From: Sinorhizobium kostiense | Lineage (GTDB): Bacteria; Pseudomonadota; Alphaproteobacteria; Rhizobiales; Rhizobiaceae | Length of the DNA: 64,000 nt | Assembly: GCF_017874595.1 (NCBI RefSeq) | Contig: NZ_JAGILA010000001.1 | Location: 1,116,001-1,180,000 of the forward strand | Direction: 5' to 3' | In this document: positions 18,765 to 28,073 of the stretch, piece by piece | How the letters are laid out: the number at the start of each line of letters is the position of its first letter | How positions within the stretch are numbered: the first letter of the stretch is position 1 | The notes under the pieces: generated by a model | Seen by the model: the letters and a program-made list of their open reading frames with translations, nothing else | Databases searched by the model: none | Told to the model about the DNA's origin: nothing | Position numbers and translations under genes: made by a program

Positions 18765-19083
18765 GGGGCAGGGTCCTCTCTGCGAGACCGATAAATATGA
18801 CAGCTGCCATATCCGCCCTTCGTGAAGGTCAAATGTCAGTTTGTTGTAGGTTCTGTTACACCTCACAGTCAGACGGGCACGGCCGCTATCACAGCGGGAA
18901 TCACGTTCATGCGTTGCTACTTTCGCAAGCGGCGAGGGTAGCAAGTTCCCGGTTCCAACTCGAAGACCGTGCTGATTGGTCGACTCATGCATCAGGCGCA
19001 TCAGCCAGTGCCTCAATTTCGTTTGAAACGCTGCCGCCCGCTTGCGATAACGCGCAAGCATGGGAATACGACGGGAGATAGAC
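18765..19083. promoter_or_regulatory. Divergent promoter region phnC / gcdH
   Basis: 319 bp without a gene. On the minus strand, toward phnC, a CTGTCAT half-site (18803-18797) and, further upstream, TGTAACA, CTACAACA and CTGACAT repeats at 10-12 bp intervals (within ~18830-18870) resemble Pho-box half-sites, but no full two-repeat box is clear by eye. GGGAG at 19074-19078 serves the gcdH ATG. Nothing else recognised. Confidence 0.4.
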
Positions 19084-20271
19084 ATGGCCGGCAAAAGCCA
19101 ATTCCAATGGGACGATCCCTTCCTCATCGAGGATCAACTGACCGAAGACGAGCGGATGATCCGCGATACGGCGCGTGCCTATGCCCAGGAAAACTTGCAG
19201 CCGCGTGTGATCGAAGCCTACCGGGAGGAAAAGACCGATCCGGCGATCTTCCGCGAGATGGGCGATCTCGGACTGCTCGGCGTTACCGTCCCCGATACTT
19301 ATGGTGGGGTCGGCGCTTCCTATGTCGCCTACGGCCTTGTTGCTCGCGAGGTCGAGCGTGTCGATTCCGGCTATCGGTCGATGATGAGCGTGCAGTCCTC
19401 GCTCGTGATCTATCCCATCTTCGCTTACGGTTCGGAGGCGCAGAAGCAGAAATATCTGCCGAAGCTGATCAGCGGCGAGTGGATCGGCTGCTTCGGCTTG
19501 ACGGAGCCCGATGCCGGCTCCGATCCGGCGGGCATGAAGACGAGGGCGGTGAAAACCGACGGCGGTTACCGCCTGATCGGCTCCAAGATGTGGATTTCCA
19601 ATGCGCCGATCGCCGACGTCTTCGTCGTTTGGGCGAAGTCGGAGGCGGATGGCAACGCCATTCGCGGCTTCGTCATCGAGAAGGGGCTCAAGGGTCTTTC
19701 TGCGCCGAAGATCGCCGGCAAGCTTTCGTTGCGCGCCTCGATCACCGGCGAGATCGTTCTCGACAACGTGGAGGTCGGCGACGAGGCGCTGCTGCCGAAT
19801 GTCGAGGGGCTGAAGGGACCCTTCGGCTGCCTCAACCGCGCCCGCTACGGTATTTCCTGGGGCGCACTCGGTGCGGCGGAATTCTGCTGGCACGCGGCGC
19901 GGCAATATGGCCTCGACCGCAAGCAGTTCGACCGCCCGCTCGCCCAGACGCAGCTTTTCCAGAAGAAACTTGCGGACATGCAGACCGAGATCGCCCTCGG
20001 GCTGCAGGGTTCGCTGCGTGTCGGCCGGCTGATGGACGAGGGCCGAATGGCCCCGGAGATGATCTCGATCGTCAAGCGCAACAATTGCGGCAAGGCGCTC
20101 GATATCGCCAGAATGGCTCGTGACATGCACGGCGGCAACGGTATTTCCGAAGAGTACCAGGTCATGCGCCATATGCTGAACCTGGAGACCGTCAATACCT
20201 ATGAGGGCACCCACGACGTTCATGCGCTGATTCTTGGCCGCGCCCAGACCGGGCTGCAGGCCTTCTTCTGA
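19084..20271 (+). CDS. gcdH: Glutaryl-CoA dehydrogenase
   Basis: A 395-residue acyl-CoA dehydrogenase that matches mammalian and bacterial glutaryl-CoA dehydrogenases across its length: [51 protein letters not shown], and the C-terminal [17 protein letters not shown] with catalytic base Glu374. It oxidatively decarboxylates glutaryl-CoA to crotonyl-CoA using FAD and ETF. ATG 19084 follows CGGGAGATAG. The CoA-transferase 11 bp downstream probably makes its substrate. Confidence 0.93.
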   Translation: MAGKSQFQWDDPFLIEDQLTEDERMIRDTARAYAQENLQPRVIEAYREEKTDPAIFREMGDLGLLGVTVPDTYGGVGASYVAYGLVAREVERVDSGYRSMMSVQSSLVIYPIFAYGSEAQKQKYLPKLISGEWIGCFGLTEPDAGSDPAGMKTRAVKTDGGYRLIGSKMWISNAPIADVFVVWAKSEADGNAIRGFVIEKGLKGLSAPKIAGKLSLRASITGEIVLDNVEVGDEALLPNVEGLKGPFGCLNRARYGISWGALGAAEFCWHAARQYGLDRKQFDRPLAQTQLFQKKLADMQTEIALGLQGSLRVGRLMDEGRMAPEMISIVKRNNCGKALDIARMARDMHGGNGISEEYQVMRHMLNLETVNTYEGTHDVHALILGRAQTGLQAFF

Positions 20272-20282
20272 GCGAGGCGACG

Positions 20283-21470
20283 ATGGAAGCGCCTCTGAAA
20301 GGGATAAGGGTCCTCGAACTCGCACGCATTCTCGCCGGCCCCTGGATCGGCCAGACGCTCGCCGATCTCGGCGCCGATGTCATCAAGGTCGAAAGCCCAG
20401 CTGGCGATGACACCCGCAGTTGGGGGCCGCCCTTCGTTGAAGGAAAAGGCGGCGAGAAGCTCGACGCGGCCTATTTCCATGCCTGCAATCGCGGCAAGCG
20501 TTCGGTCGTCCTCGATTTCACGAAGGAGGAGGGGCGGGAGGCCGTGCGCCGGCTTGCGGCACAGTCCGATGTTCTACTCGAAAATTTCAAGGTCGGGGGG
20601 CTCGCCAAATACGGCCTCGATTATCAGAGCCTGAAGAAGCTCAATCCGCGGCTGGTCTACTGTTCCGTCACAGGGTTCGGGCAGGATGGCCCCTATGCGA
20701 GCCGCGCCGGCTACGACTACATCATCCAGGGCATGAGCGGCATCATGGACCTCACGGGCGAGCCGGACCGCGAGCCGCAGAAGATCGGCGTCGCCTTTGC
20801 CGATATCTTCACCGGGCTCTATGGCGTCATCGCGGTGCAGGCGGCGCTCGCTGAACGCGAGCGCACGGGCGAGGGTCAGCACATCGACATGGCGCTACTC
20901 GACTGCATGACCGGGGTGCTTGCCAACCAGGCGCTGAATTTCCTCGTCTCGGGTAGGGCACCGCGCAGGCTCGGCAACGCCCATCCGAATATCGCCCCCT
21001 ATCAGGTGTTCCCGACCGCCGACGGCCACCTGATCGTCGCCGTCGGCAACGACCGGCAGTTCGTCAAGTTTTGCGAACTGCTCGGGCGGCCCGATCTCGC
21101 AGCCGACGAGCGTTACCGGACCAATGCCGGCCGCGTGCAGCACCGCGACAATCTTGCCCCGGAGCTCGCCTTCGAAACGGCAAAGTTCGAGCGGGATGCG
21201 CTGCTGGCGGAGCTCGAGGCAGCCGGCGTGCCGGGTGGCCCGATCAACACCGTCTCAGACGTCTTCGCCGATCCGCAGATTCTTCACCGACAGATGCGTA
21301 TCGAGACGCCGCACACCGGCGCGGCATCCGGCACCTCACCCGGGGTTCGCACGCCCATCCGCTTCTCCGGCGCCTCGCTGGCGCTTGATCGCGGAGTCCC
21401 GCGGCTCGGCGAACACACGGCCGAGGTGCTGGCGGAAATCGGGATGGCTGTTCCGGCGGAACAGGGGTAA
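20283..21470 (+). CDS. Class III CoA-transferase (probable glutarate CoA-transferase)
   Basis: A 395-residue CaiB/BaiF family protein: RILAGPWIGQTLADLGADVI at the N-terminus, NRGKRSVVLDF, RAGYDYIIQGMSGIMDLTG, and the catalytic Asp at about residue 207 in DMALLDCM. Family members move CoA between carboxylates through an aspartyl-CoA thioester. Its place 11 bp after gcdH suggests it activates glutarate from succinyl-CoA, as human SUGCT does. That specificity is inference from context. It ends the operon. Confidence 0.88.
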   Translation: MEAPLKGIRVLELARILAGPWIGQTLADLGADVIKVESPAGDDTRSWGPPFVEGKGGEKLDAAYFHACNRGKRSVVLDFTKEEGREAVRRLAAQSDVLLENFKVGGLAKYGLDYQSLKKLNPRLVYCSVTGFGQDGPYASRAGYDYIIQGMSGIMDLTGEPDREPQKIGVAFADIFTGLYGVIAVQAALAERERTGEGQHIDMALLDCMTGVLANQALNFLVSGRAPRRLGNAHPNIAPYQVFPTADGHLIVAVGNDRQFVKFCELLGRPDLAADERYRTNAGRVQHRDNLAPELAFETAKFERDALLAELEAAGVPGGPINTVSDVFADPQILHRQMRIETPHTGAASGTSPGVRTPIRFSGASLALDRGVPRLGEHTAEVLAEIGMAVPAEQG

Positions 21471-21682
21471 GGTCGATCCACTCTCCGTCTTGTTCTCGGT
21501 CGCATGATAACGCGAATTCATCGCCAGATGGGCGAGGGATACCTCATCTTCGCCGAAGCTAAGTCCATTTCGTTAATTGACCGCGGAAGCTTGACACCGT
21601 CTCATAGGAGTTCGCGCAGAGGGTAGTCGGCACATCCGGGCTGGATGGTCGCCGATCATTGTCAGGGCGGAGGAGGCATTCC

Positions 21683-22462
21683 ATGGTTGCTTGGCGCTCG
21701 TTGCATGGACAGGAGAATTCTCCCCGAATAGCCCGGCTGTTGCCGAATGCAGTCACGGCGCTGGCGCTTTGCTCGGGGCTGATCTCGGTCCGGTTTTCGG
21801 TTGACGGTGCATACGATTATGCGCTGGTCGCGATCGTCACCTCGGCAATCCTCGACGGCCTCGATGGCCGGCTCGCCCGACGCCTTCATGCGTCGTCGCG
21901 CTTTGGAGCCGAATTCGACAGCCTCGCCGACTTCCTCAGTTTTGGCGTCGCGCCCATCGTGCTTCTGTTCTTCTGGGCCGGCGATGCGATAACCGGTCCG
22001 ATAAGCCTGTGCCTGATGGTGTTCGCCCTTGCCTCGGCCATACGCCTGGCTCGCTTCACCGCGCAATCCGACGTGGAAATAGCGGCTTGGAGGAAGGCTT
22101 ACTTTACCGGCATGCCGACACCCGCAGCCGCGCTGGCCGTCCTGTTGCCGGTCTCGTTGACGATGCCGACGCCAGGCGCCCTGCAGTGGATGGGTTTGCA
22201 TGCGCTGCTTATCGCCCTTCTGATGGTGTCGAGAGTCCCGACCTTCTCAGGGAAGAACTGGGTTCTTCCATTCAGATCATCGCGCGCTGGCGTTCTCGCA
22301 GCCATTGCCGTGCTGGCGGTAGCCTTGGTCCTGTATCCGCGCGAATTCCTGGTGACCTTTACGGTCCTATATCTCTCCTCGATTCCGATCAGTTGCCTCA
22401 GTTTTCGGCACGACCAGAGGGTTCACGAGGACGTTCCAGTCAGCGAAAGCGCCGGACTTTAG
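21683..22462 (+). CDS. CDP-alcohol phosphatidyltransferase (PssA-like)
   Basis: A 259-residue membrane protein with the full CDP-alcohol phosphotransferase motif: Asp61-Gly62, Ala65-Arg66, Gly75, Asp79 and Asp83 with exact canonical spacing. Surrounding sequence (LPNAVTALALCSGLISVRFS, DSLADFLSFGVAP) resembles bacterial phosphatidylserine synthases; about six membrane segments follow. It should move a phosphatidyl group from CDP-diacylglycerol to a hydroxyl acceptor. AGGAGG at 21671-21676 fixes ATG 21683. A housekeeping pssA is expected elsewhere, so this may be a paralogue serving the neighbouring envelope genes. Confidence 0.85.
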   Translation: MVAWRSLHGQENSPRIARLLPNAVTALALCSGLISVRFSVDGAYDYALVAIVTSAILDGLDGRLARRLHASSRFGAEFDSLADFLSFGVAPIVLLFFWAGDAITGPISLCLMVFALASAIRLARFTAQSDVEIAAWRKAYFTGMPTPAAALAVLLPVSLTMPTPGALQWMGLHALLIALLMVSRVPTFSGKNWVLPFRSSRAGVLAAIAVLAVALVLYPREFLVTFTVLYLSSIPISCLSFRHDQRVHEDVPVSESAGL

Positions 22463-22510
22463 AGCATTCTTGCGGTAACTGGAATCACCCGACATCGCAC
22501 AGGTACGGAG

Positions 22511-22536
22511 CTGATCCCGCTCTAGCGCGGGATCAG
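22511..22536. repeat. Intergenic 10-bp inverted repeat
   Basis: CTGATCCCGC and GCGGGATCAG pair perfectly around a 6-base loop. It is ~50 bp after the phosphatidyltransferase stop, after an AGAGCATTC segment of the kind seen in rhizobial intergenic mosaic elements. No U-run follows, so repeat is preferred to intrinsic terminator. The rest of the 282-bp gap holds nothing recognised. Confidence 0.5.
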
Positions 22537-22744
22537 GAAAACTGCGCGCGCTTGTCAATCCGAAACAGTCGCGCTGAAGGTGTTCCGTTCCCTCGTTCTC
22601 CTACGTCTAATCGACGCCCGATCTCCACTCCTTCGGGGGAGCCATCCTCCATTGTGACAACTTTATGAATGCCTAACCGGCAATAGAATCGGCGCCGGTC
22701 CAAGGGACCATGAGCGGCAAGTCTTCGCAATAACGGGGGCGCTG

Positions 22745-24487
22745 ATGACGAGGCATAACATCAGTCTTGCTCTGAAATGTGGGCTGTTGCTCACATTGAT
22801 CGTTCTCACCAACCAGGGCGTGGCGGAACGCCTGCGAGTGATGCTTTCCGACCAGCGGCTGTTGAGCCTCGTAATCTTCAGTCTGGTCTGGCTTGTTTCG
22901 CTGGCCGCCGCGCTGGCTGCCGCCTTTCAGCCCCGTCTCTTCGTTCGGCTTCTCTGGGCCATCCCTCTGGCCAGCTCGAGTGCTGCTGCCTACGGCTACT
23001 ATCTGGTACAAGGATCCGAGTTCTACATATTCGACATGCTGAATTTTTGGGCGGCTCGCCATGAAATGCAAAGGGCGTCAGAGTTCTATTCGGATGCGGT
23101 CTGGTCCGCCCTCTCCGTTTTCGTATTAGGCATAGTGGCAATTGCGATGCCTCCCGCCATCGGCCCGTGGCGCATGCGCATGACCCGCTACTGGTCGCCC
23201 TGGCTGCCCATGCTGCCGGTTCTCCTCATAGCAGGCGTCGTCATTGCCCGGGACGGCAAAGGCTCCCAAGGGATGCCGATGCAGTTCGCTCCGCTTTCGT
23301 TGGTTGCTGTCGCGGCCTACAAGATCAACACGGGCGTATACGAGGAGCGACACGCCGTTTCGATGACAGCGGGCCCGCCATTGGCGCGTGCCGTGGTGTT
23401 AGTCGTCGATGAGAGCATCCGCTCCGATTTCGTGAGCCTAAAACCTGGAAATACGATTACTCCGGAGTTGGCCACCCTTCGCGACCGTTTGATCGACTTC
23501 AGTCCAGCGGTATCGAGCGGCAATTGCTCGCACCTGTCGAACGCTCTGCTTCGGTTCATGGTTGATCGCCGTAATCTTGTCCGCTCTGTCCACACGAGCC
23601 CGACGGTTTGGCAATACGCCAAGAAGGCGGGTTTCCGCACGGTTTTTATCGATGCACAGCCGAGAAGCCACTTCGACGCCGTCAATGGCAAACTCCAAAA
23701 CTACATGACTCCCGCCGAGGCGATGTTGATCGATCGGTTCTACAAGTTCGACGGCACATTGCCGCTGCATGCCGTCGATGACGAACTCGTCCGCATCGCC
23801 CTGGAGGAAATGAGCGGCGGCGACCCTGTTTTCATCTATGCAAACAAGAATGGCGCGCATTTCCCATACAGCGACGGATCGCCTGAGGGCCTTCCCTCCG
23901 ACCACGCAGCCGGGGCGGATACACGCGGCTTCACGGCGGAACTCCAGAGTTATGCGAAGGCTGTCCGCTGGTCGACCGATCGGCCAATCTCCCGATTGAT
24001 CCGCGATACGGATGGGAGCGACGCGACGATTATCTATACGTCCGATCACGGGCAGAACTTCAGCCCTGGTCGCCTGACGCATTGCACCACTTCCGGAAAT
24101 GTCGATCCGCAGGAGGCAATCGTGCCGCTGATGGTCGTCTCCGGGAATGCCAAACTCCAAGACCGTTTCCGGGACGTTGCCGACCGATACCGGGGCCACG
24201 CAAGCCATTTCGCGATTGCGCCGACCTTGCTCGAGCTAATGGGGTACAAGCCATCCGAGATCGCGACGCGTTACGAAGGTTCGCTGCTGGGATCCCTGGC
24301 CTGGAAGCCGCAATTCGTATCCGACGATATTTTCGGCTTGTTCTCAACGCGGCCGGCTTGGCACGAGGCTGACTCGTCGCTACAAGCGCAATATGACTCG
24401 CTGGACGATCTCCTAAGTGAGCTCGCGGATACTTCGCCAGCTATCTGCGACGACAGCGCTTCCTGTGAGGCGGCCATCCTCCACTGA
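22745..24487 (+). CDS. Membrane sulfatase/phosphoethanolamine-transferase-like protein
   Basis: A 580-residue inner-membrane enzyme. About five membrane segments occupy residues 1-165, followed by a periplasmic alkaline-phosphatase-fold domain: VLVVDESIRSDF (metal site), SSGNCSHLSN (nucleophile region), NGAHFPYSDG, and YTSDHGQNFSPG (metal site). Aligned by eye with EptA, the catalytic Thr position is Ser262, preceded by Cys261. It probably transfers or removes a phospho- or sulfo-group on a surface lipid or glycan. It lies between a phosphatidyltransferase and a convergent polymerase-like gene. Its substrate cannot be read from sequence. Confidence 0.75.
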   Translation: MTRHNISLALKCGLLLTLIVLTNQGVAERLRVMLSDQRLLSLVIFSLVWLVSLAAALAAAFQPRLFVRLLWAIPLASSSAAAYGYYLVQGSEFYIFDMLNFWAARHEMQRASEFYSDAVWSALSVFVLGIVAIAMPPAIGPWRMRMTRYWSPWLPMLPVLLIAGVVIARDGKGSQGMPMQFAPLSLVAVAAYKINTGVYEERHAVSMTAGPPLARAVVLVVDESIRSDFVSLKPGNTITPELATLRDRLIDFSPAVSSGNCSHLSNALLRFMVDRRNLVRSVHTSPTVWQYAKKAGFRTVFIDAQPRSHFDAVNGKLQNYMTPAEAMLIDRFYKFDGTLPLHAVDDELVRIALEEMSGGDPVFIYANKNGAHFPYSDGSPEGLPSDHAAGADTRGFTAELQSYAKAVRWSTDRPISRLIRDTDGSDATIIYTSDHGQNFSPGRLTHCTTSGNVDPQEAIVPLMVVSGNAKLQDRFRDVADRYRGHASHFAIAPTLLELMGYKPSEIATRYEGSLLGSLAWKPQFVSDDIFGLFSTRPAWHEADSSLQAQYDSLDDLLSELADTSPAICDDSASCEAAILH

Positions 24488-24679
24488 AAGAGCGCTCCCT
24501 GATCCTGCCGGGGACTGCTGGGGAAAGTGGCACAGGAGCTTGCAGCGCGTTCCAGCTGTTCTCGACCTGGTTCGGGTCGTGTGCTGCCGAGCTACACCAC
24601 ACGGCGGGACAAGACCCTTAGACCTAGCAATTCACATCAAGCTCATTCCGGAGCTCACACGAAGTAGCTCGATCCCTTG

Positions 24680-26146
24680 CTATCGCCAGCCGCCGGCACC
24701 GGCATAGTCATTCCGCCGCCCGGTCTGGAAGGCAGGCCTCAGGGGCGTCGAGGCGTGCGTTGCGGCGCGTTTCTGGCTGCGGGCACGGGCCCTGCTCGCA
24801 GCAATGACGGCAAAGGCAATAAAGAAAAACATTCCTGGGTCGGCGCTCCCGCCGCCCAACGATTGGGCGATTATTGAAGCCAGAGCGGCTGCCTGAATGC
24901 TCGAGACCAGCACGTTTGTCTCTGGATCTGCGTAGCGCTTGAGATTTCCCATACCCCTCGCCACCACCAGCAACAGTGTCGCCATCATGACCCCGCCTAC
25001 GAGGCCAAGTTGTGAAACCACCGCGATTACCCAGCTCGATGCACGTGAACTGCCCAGACCAACGCCGAGTCCGCTTGTGTCGACGAATGCCTGGAGGCTT
25101 TTGATGTTCCAATAGGCGCGCTCTTGGCCGGAGGCTGAGGCGGCCTTGTTGACAATCGTGGAATCCATCAGATGGACAAACGGAGAGAAAAATCCCTGAT
25201 CGAAAAAAATTATGGTGAGGACTGTGACTGCAGCGACTCCGAGGAGTGCCACAATTAAAATCTCGTCCCTGTCGACGCGGCCAGACAGAAAAGAGCGCAT
25301 GATCGAAAACACGACGGGAATCCCTAATAATGCCAGACCGACATACGCGGTCGAGGATGTGGAAAGCACAAGCAGGACCAGCAGCAACGCGGCGAGCCCT
25401 TGCGCCAGGCGTGACTTGGTCCGGCGCCAGTAAACATAACAGAACGACAGGCAGACGAGTGACAGACCACCAAAGGTCGATGCCTCCGAATTGACGCCGG
25501 TGATGCGCCAAAAACCACCTTCCTGGACCTCTGTAAGCATAGCGTAGCTGGCTGTCCGAATGGGCCCCAGGACGTCACCGGCTCCAGCGATCTTGCCCAA
25601 AAGATCAATCAGCCCCAACCCGGCGTGGACACCGCACCAGACGAGAAAGCCTCGGCGAACTCCGTCCATCCTGTCTTCATGCAGAAGCAGAATGGACAAC
25701 GCAATTGCCGTGAGTCCACCCAGGACGAAATAGCCAGTCTGTGTGATATTGCCGGATACGGGCGCAAGCGAAGCCTCCACGACCCCACGGCGCATCGCAG
25801 ACTGGACGAAAACGCTCGTCTGTCCCGCGAAAAGGCGCGGAAACAACCACGAGCCGACCACGGCGTAGGCCATGAGACTGCAAAGGACCCAGAGCACGCG
25901 GATCTGTCCGAACACGTTGCCGAGCTCCCGCGGAAACGGGCGCCTTGCAGCGACAGCCGATATCAGAAGGGCGGCGAAGAAGGTGTAGATCAGCGGCGAC
26001 GATCCGCCAACTGCGGTGAGTGTCACGAACGCTGTCGCGCCGAAAGCCAACGAAACGATGAGCCCGATGATGAAGGGGGACCGGCAAAAAGCTCCGACCA
26101 GCAAAATTCCCGCGCAGACTAAAAGACCGATGAACGAGATCTGCAT
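24680..26146 (-). CDS. O-antigen ligase/polymerase-like membrane protein
   Basis: A ~488-residue protein with 10-12 predicted membrane segments and a large periplasmic loop at ~310-350 (FSPFVHLMDSTIVNKAASAS, then RAYWNIKSLQAFV), the layout of Wzy/WaaL proteins. GLGVGLGSSRASSW resembles the loop glycine/arginine motif of ligases. Such enzymes polymerise or ligate undecaprenyl-linked glycans at the periplasmic face. The ATG at 26146 begins a membrane segment; an in-frame ATG at 26179 would add 11 polar residues. It is convergent with the sulfatase-like gene. Confidence 0.7.
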   Translation of the reverse strand: MQISFIGLLVCAGILLVGAFCRSPFIIGLIVSLAFGATAFVTLTAVGGSSPLIYTFFAALLISAVAARRPFPRELGNVFGQIRVLWVLCSLMAYAVVGSWLFPRLFAGQTSVFVQSAMRRGVVEASLAPVSGNITQTGYFVLGGLTAIALSILLLHEDRMDGVRRGFLVWCGVHAGLGLIDLLGKIAGAGDVLGPIRTASYAMLTEVQEGGFWRITGVNSEASTFGGLSLVCLSFCYVYWRRTKSRLAQGLAALLLVLLVLSTSSTAYVGLALLGIPVVFSIMRSFLSGRVDRDEILIVALLGVAAVTVLTIIFFDQGFFSPFVHLMDSTIVNKAASASGQERAYWNIKSLQAFVDTSGLGVGLGSSRASSWVIAVVSQLGLVGGVMMATLLLVVARGMGNLKRYADPETNVLVSSIQAAALASIIAQSLGGGSADPGMFFFIAFAVIAASRARARSQKRAATHASTPLRPAFQTGRRNDYAGAGGWR

Positions 26147-26524
26147 GGGGCCATGGTTCCAATGTTGCGGCGCAGCCACTCAAAATGCACACATCTACCC
26201 CGGCGATGCCGGGTTGCCGTGGGCGATGTGCGGAGCCCGAGCTCTTGGGCGGCTGACCCTGTTCAGGGGCATCGAACATTCCGTGCGAGCTTGCCAGCCA
26301 GAATCCTCGTTAAACGAACTGCCGCCGACAAGCACTGCAAACGGAGTACGGGCGGCAACTTTATACCCATCTGCGGAAGCCGTTGCCGCGCCTTGACGGA
26401 AAATAGGATACGAATCGCCAACGAAAGAGGTAGCGGGGGCGGCTCGTTCCTCCATTTCGGCGAATTGCCGAAGCTGCCAAGGGACGGCATGGTCGATGCC
26501 CCGTGGCTAGTAAGGTCTCTTACT
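26147..26524. other. Intergenic region upstream of the polymerase-like gene and the remnant gene
   Basis: 378 bp with no credible gene. The right part (from about 26423) is the first copy of a duplicated segment whose second copy precedes the glycosidase at 28177. The left part carries the upstream region of the polymerase-like gene, with an imperfect inverted repeat (ACACATC/GATGTGC) near 26189-26238. Confidence 0.5.
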
Positions 26525-26758
26525 ATGTTTACTCGGCTGGCAATCGGAGCGGCATGTCTCGCGATCACCGCCGCCTCTGCATCTGCAGATCTTCTCCGGA
26601 GCGTCACCGTCCATCCCGCCTGCCCCGGCACTGGGATTGCACAGCAACTCGATTCCCTCGGCATGACGCGCCGCGGTGCGGACCAATGTTCAGCCCGCAA
26701 CATTGCTGCTACCAGCGCATTGGCTAAAAGCTCAGGTCGCGCAGAGCTCTGTTTCTGA
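26423..26758 (+). repeat. Direct duplication, copy A (upstream segment plus 5' gene fragment)
   Basis: Copy A starts with GAAAGAGGTAGCG, continues through TTCGGCGAATTGCCG, and reaches ATGTTTACTCGGCTGGCAAT at 26525. Copy B (28074 onward) has GAAAGTGGTAGCG, TTCGGTAAATTGCCG and ATGTTCACTCGGCTGGCAAT in the same order, with ATG offset 102 versus 103 bp. The first 24 coding bases differ at one position; divergence then increases. The copies are about 1.65 kb apart and flank the pyruvyltransferase gene. Confidence 0.75.
26525..26758 (+). pseudogene. Truncated N-terminal duplicate of the secreted glycosidase
   Basis: A 77-residue frame, MFTRLAIG..., that aligns with the first ~75 residues of the glycosidase at 28177: the signal peptide (MFTRLAIGAACLAITAASASA), then ADLL-SV--HP, PG---QLD-L--LGM. 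Past that, similarity fades and a stop ends it; no catalytic residues remain. The strong GGAAGGAG ribosome site of the parent is missing here. It is best read as a decayed 5' fragment, but the intact signal peptide leaves open a small secreted product. Confidence 0.7.
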
Positions 26759-26883
26759 GCTGTAATGCTATCTAGTACTATTATGTAGCTGCCCGGTGAT
26801 TGTATTTGGTGGTATAGGTGTTTTGAGAGGTTATGGGATCCAGTTGAGCGTACGAATGGATAATCTACTGGAAAATTACGTAA

Positions 26884-27945
26884 ATGAAGCGGCAAAAAAT
26901 ACTATTCTTTAGTGATGACCTAAATAATCTGGGTGACCTGTTTCTTCTGTTTCAGAACCTGGAATTGGTCTCTAAGGAAGATTCGCTTGTGCTTGTCAGG
27001 CAACACGGAGCTATTGCGCCACAAATTCGAAAGCGGTTGGAGGAACTTGGAGTTCATCTCATCAACAGCAGGAGTTTTCCGAGTTTTTTGGCCGCCTGCT
27101 GGCGATCCAACGTCGTAATCGGCGGCGGCCAGTTGGTCCGTGACAATGTGTCCTTGAGAGGACTGGTCATCCTGGTTTTCGGATTGGCTCTGGCTCGTCT
27201 TTCCGGCGGCGGGGTGACAGCCCGTGGAATAGGTGTGAGTCCGATCCGGAAGATCCAGGTCAAGGCTCTGTGGAGGAGAGTTTTGCGGTTTTGCGACAGG
27301 GTCGTCGTCCGTGACGCTACATCCGTTGCAAATGCCTCGCAGTTGGTTGCGCGATCAAAAATAGAACTCGCTGCCGACATGGGATTTTATCCAAGCAAGC
27401 AAATTGAAAGGCTGCGCAACGCAGCCGATGTAAGCCCATCTGAATCGGCGTGCGTTATTATCGCGCCATGTATTGACGGGGAACGGGTGATGGCTGGACC
27501 CGCGCTTCGTGAATTGATCGAGGCACTGAGGCGGGTCTTCCCTCGTTCCGAGATGGTCGTCTTATGTCACGATATACGGGAGGAAATGGATAAACGCGCG
27601 GCAAACGTGATCATGGACCAGTGTGGTCTGGGTGACGCGCAAGTAGTCGCACCTCATGATCTTGACACGGTTTTTTCCTACTATGAACAAGCTCGCTTTG
27701 TAGTGACGAACAGGCTCCATTCGGCAATTTTCTCCCTCCTGTCCGGTCGACCGCTGCTTGTCTGGATGGACAGGAGCGAAAAGCTAAAGAATGTATGCGC
27801 CGATTTTTCCATTCCTTCGGTGCGAACCGAAGAATCGGCGGAAGAAATAAGGGAAAAAGTGGCAGCGTCGTTGCGCTTCAACAGAAGCGATCGAGAAGCG
27901 GTCTTGAGCGAAAAAGTAGAATTATCCCGAACGAACGTCAGGTGA
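26884..27945 (+). CDS. Polysaccharide pyruvyl transferase family protein
   Basis: A 353-residue GT-B-like protein of the CsaB/WcaK polysaccharide pyruvyltransferase family. Evidence is the N-terminal LFFSDDLNNLGDLFLLFQNL, VVIGGGQLVRDN near residue 80, and the C-terminal VTNRLHSAIFSLLSGRP, whose Arg-Leu-His is a family hallmark. It probably adds a ketal pyruvate from PEP to a sugar of a surface glycan, giving it negative charge. Base composition is visibly AT-richer than neighbours (AAAATACTATTCTTTAG at the start). It is enclosed between the two copies of the 5' segment of the glycosidase gene, which suggests later insertion. Confidence 0.8.
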   Translation: MKRQKILFFSDDLNNLGDLFLLFQNLELVSKEDSLVLVRQHGAIAPQIRKRLEELGVHLINSRSFPSFLAACWRSNVVIGGGQLVRDNVSLRGLVILVFGLALARLSGGGVTARGIGVSPIRKIQVKALWRRVLRFCDRVVVRDATSVANASQLVARSKIELAADMGFYPSKQIERLRNAADVSPSESACVIIAPCIDGERVMAGPALRELIEALRRVFPRSEMVVLCHDIREEMDKRAANVIMDQCGLGDAQVVAPHDLDTVFSYYEQARFVVTNRLHSAIFSLLSGRPLLVWMDRSEKLKNVCADFSIPSVRTEESAEEIREKVAASLRFNRSDREAVLSEKVELSRTNVR

Positions 27946-28073
27946 ACATTGCGTCATCATCTGACCCTTCCGACCCTGGTGGCAGTGCTGTGCTGCGGAA
28001 CGCCGGAGCGATGCCGACAAAGGCCGTGGCAATCATCTGGAGTCACTCTCCACACGAGCTAATCGAATGTGTC

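Noticed and set aside
18790-18870. A full Pho box upstream of phnC
   Set aside because: Only single half-sites such as CTGTCAT and irregularly spaced repeats are seen; no two 7-bp repeats at 11-bp spacing, so no box is called despite the expected PhoB control.
21471-21682. A sigma-70 promoter built on TTGACA at about 21591
   Set aside because: No acceptable -10 hexamer lies 16-18 bp downstream; the match is only partial.
24520-24620. tRNA-like fragment (reverse strand GTGTAGCTCGGCAGC followed by a 5-bp stem with 7-base loop)
   Set aside because: The loop lacks U33, there is no T-arm GTTCRA sequence, no acceptor pairing and no CCA end; no complete cloverleaf can be drawn, so it is chance or a very decayed remnant.
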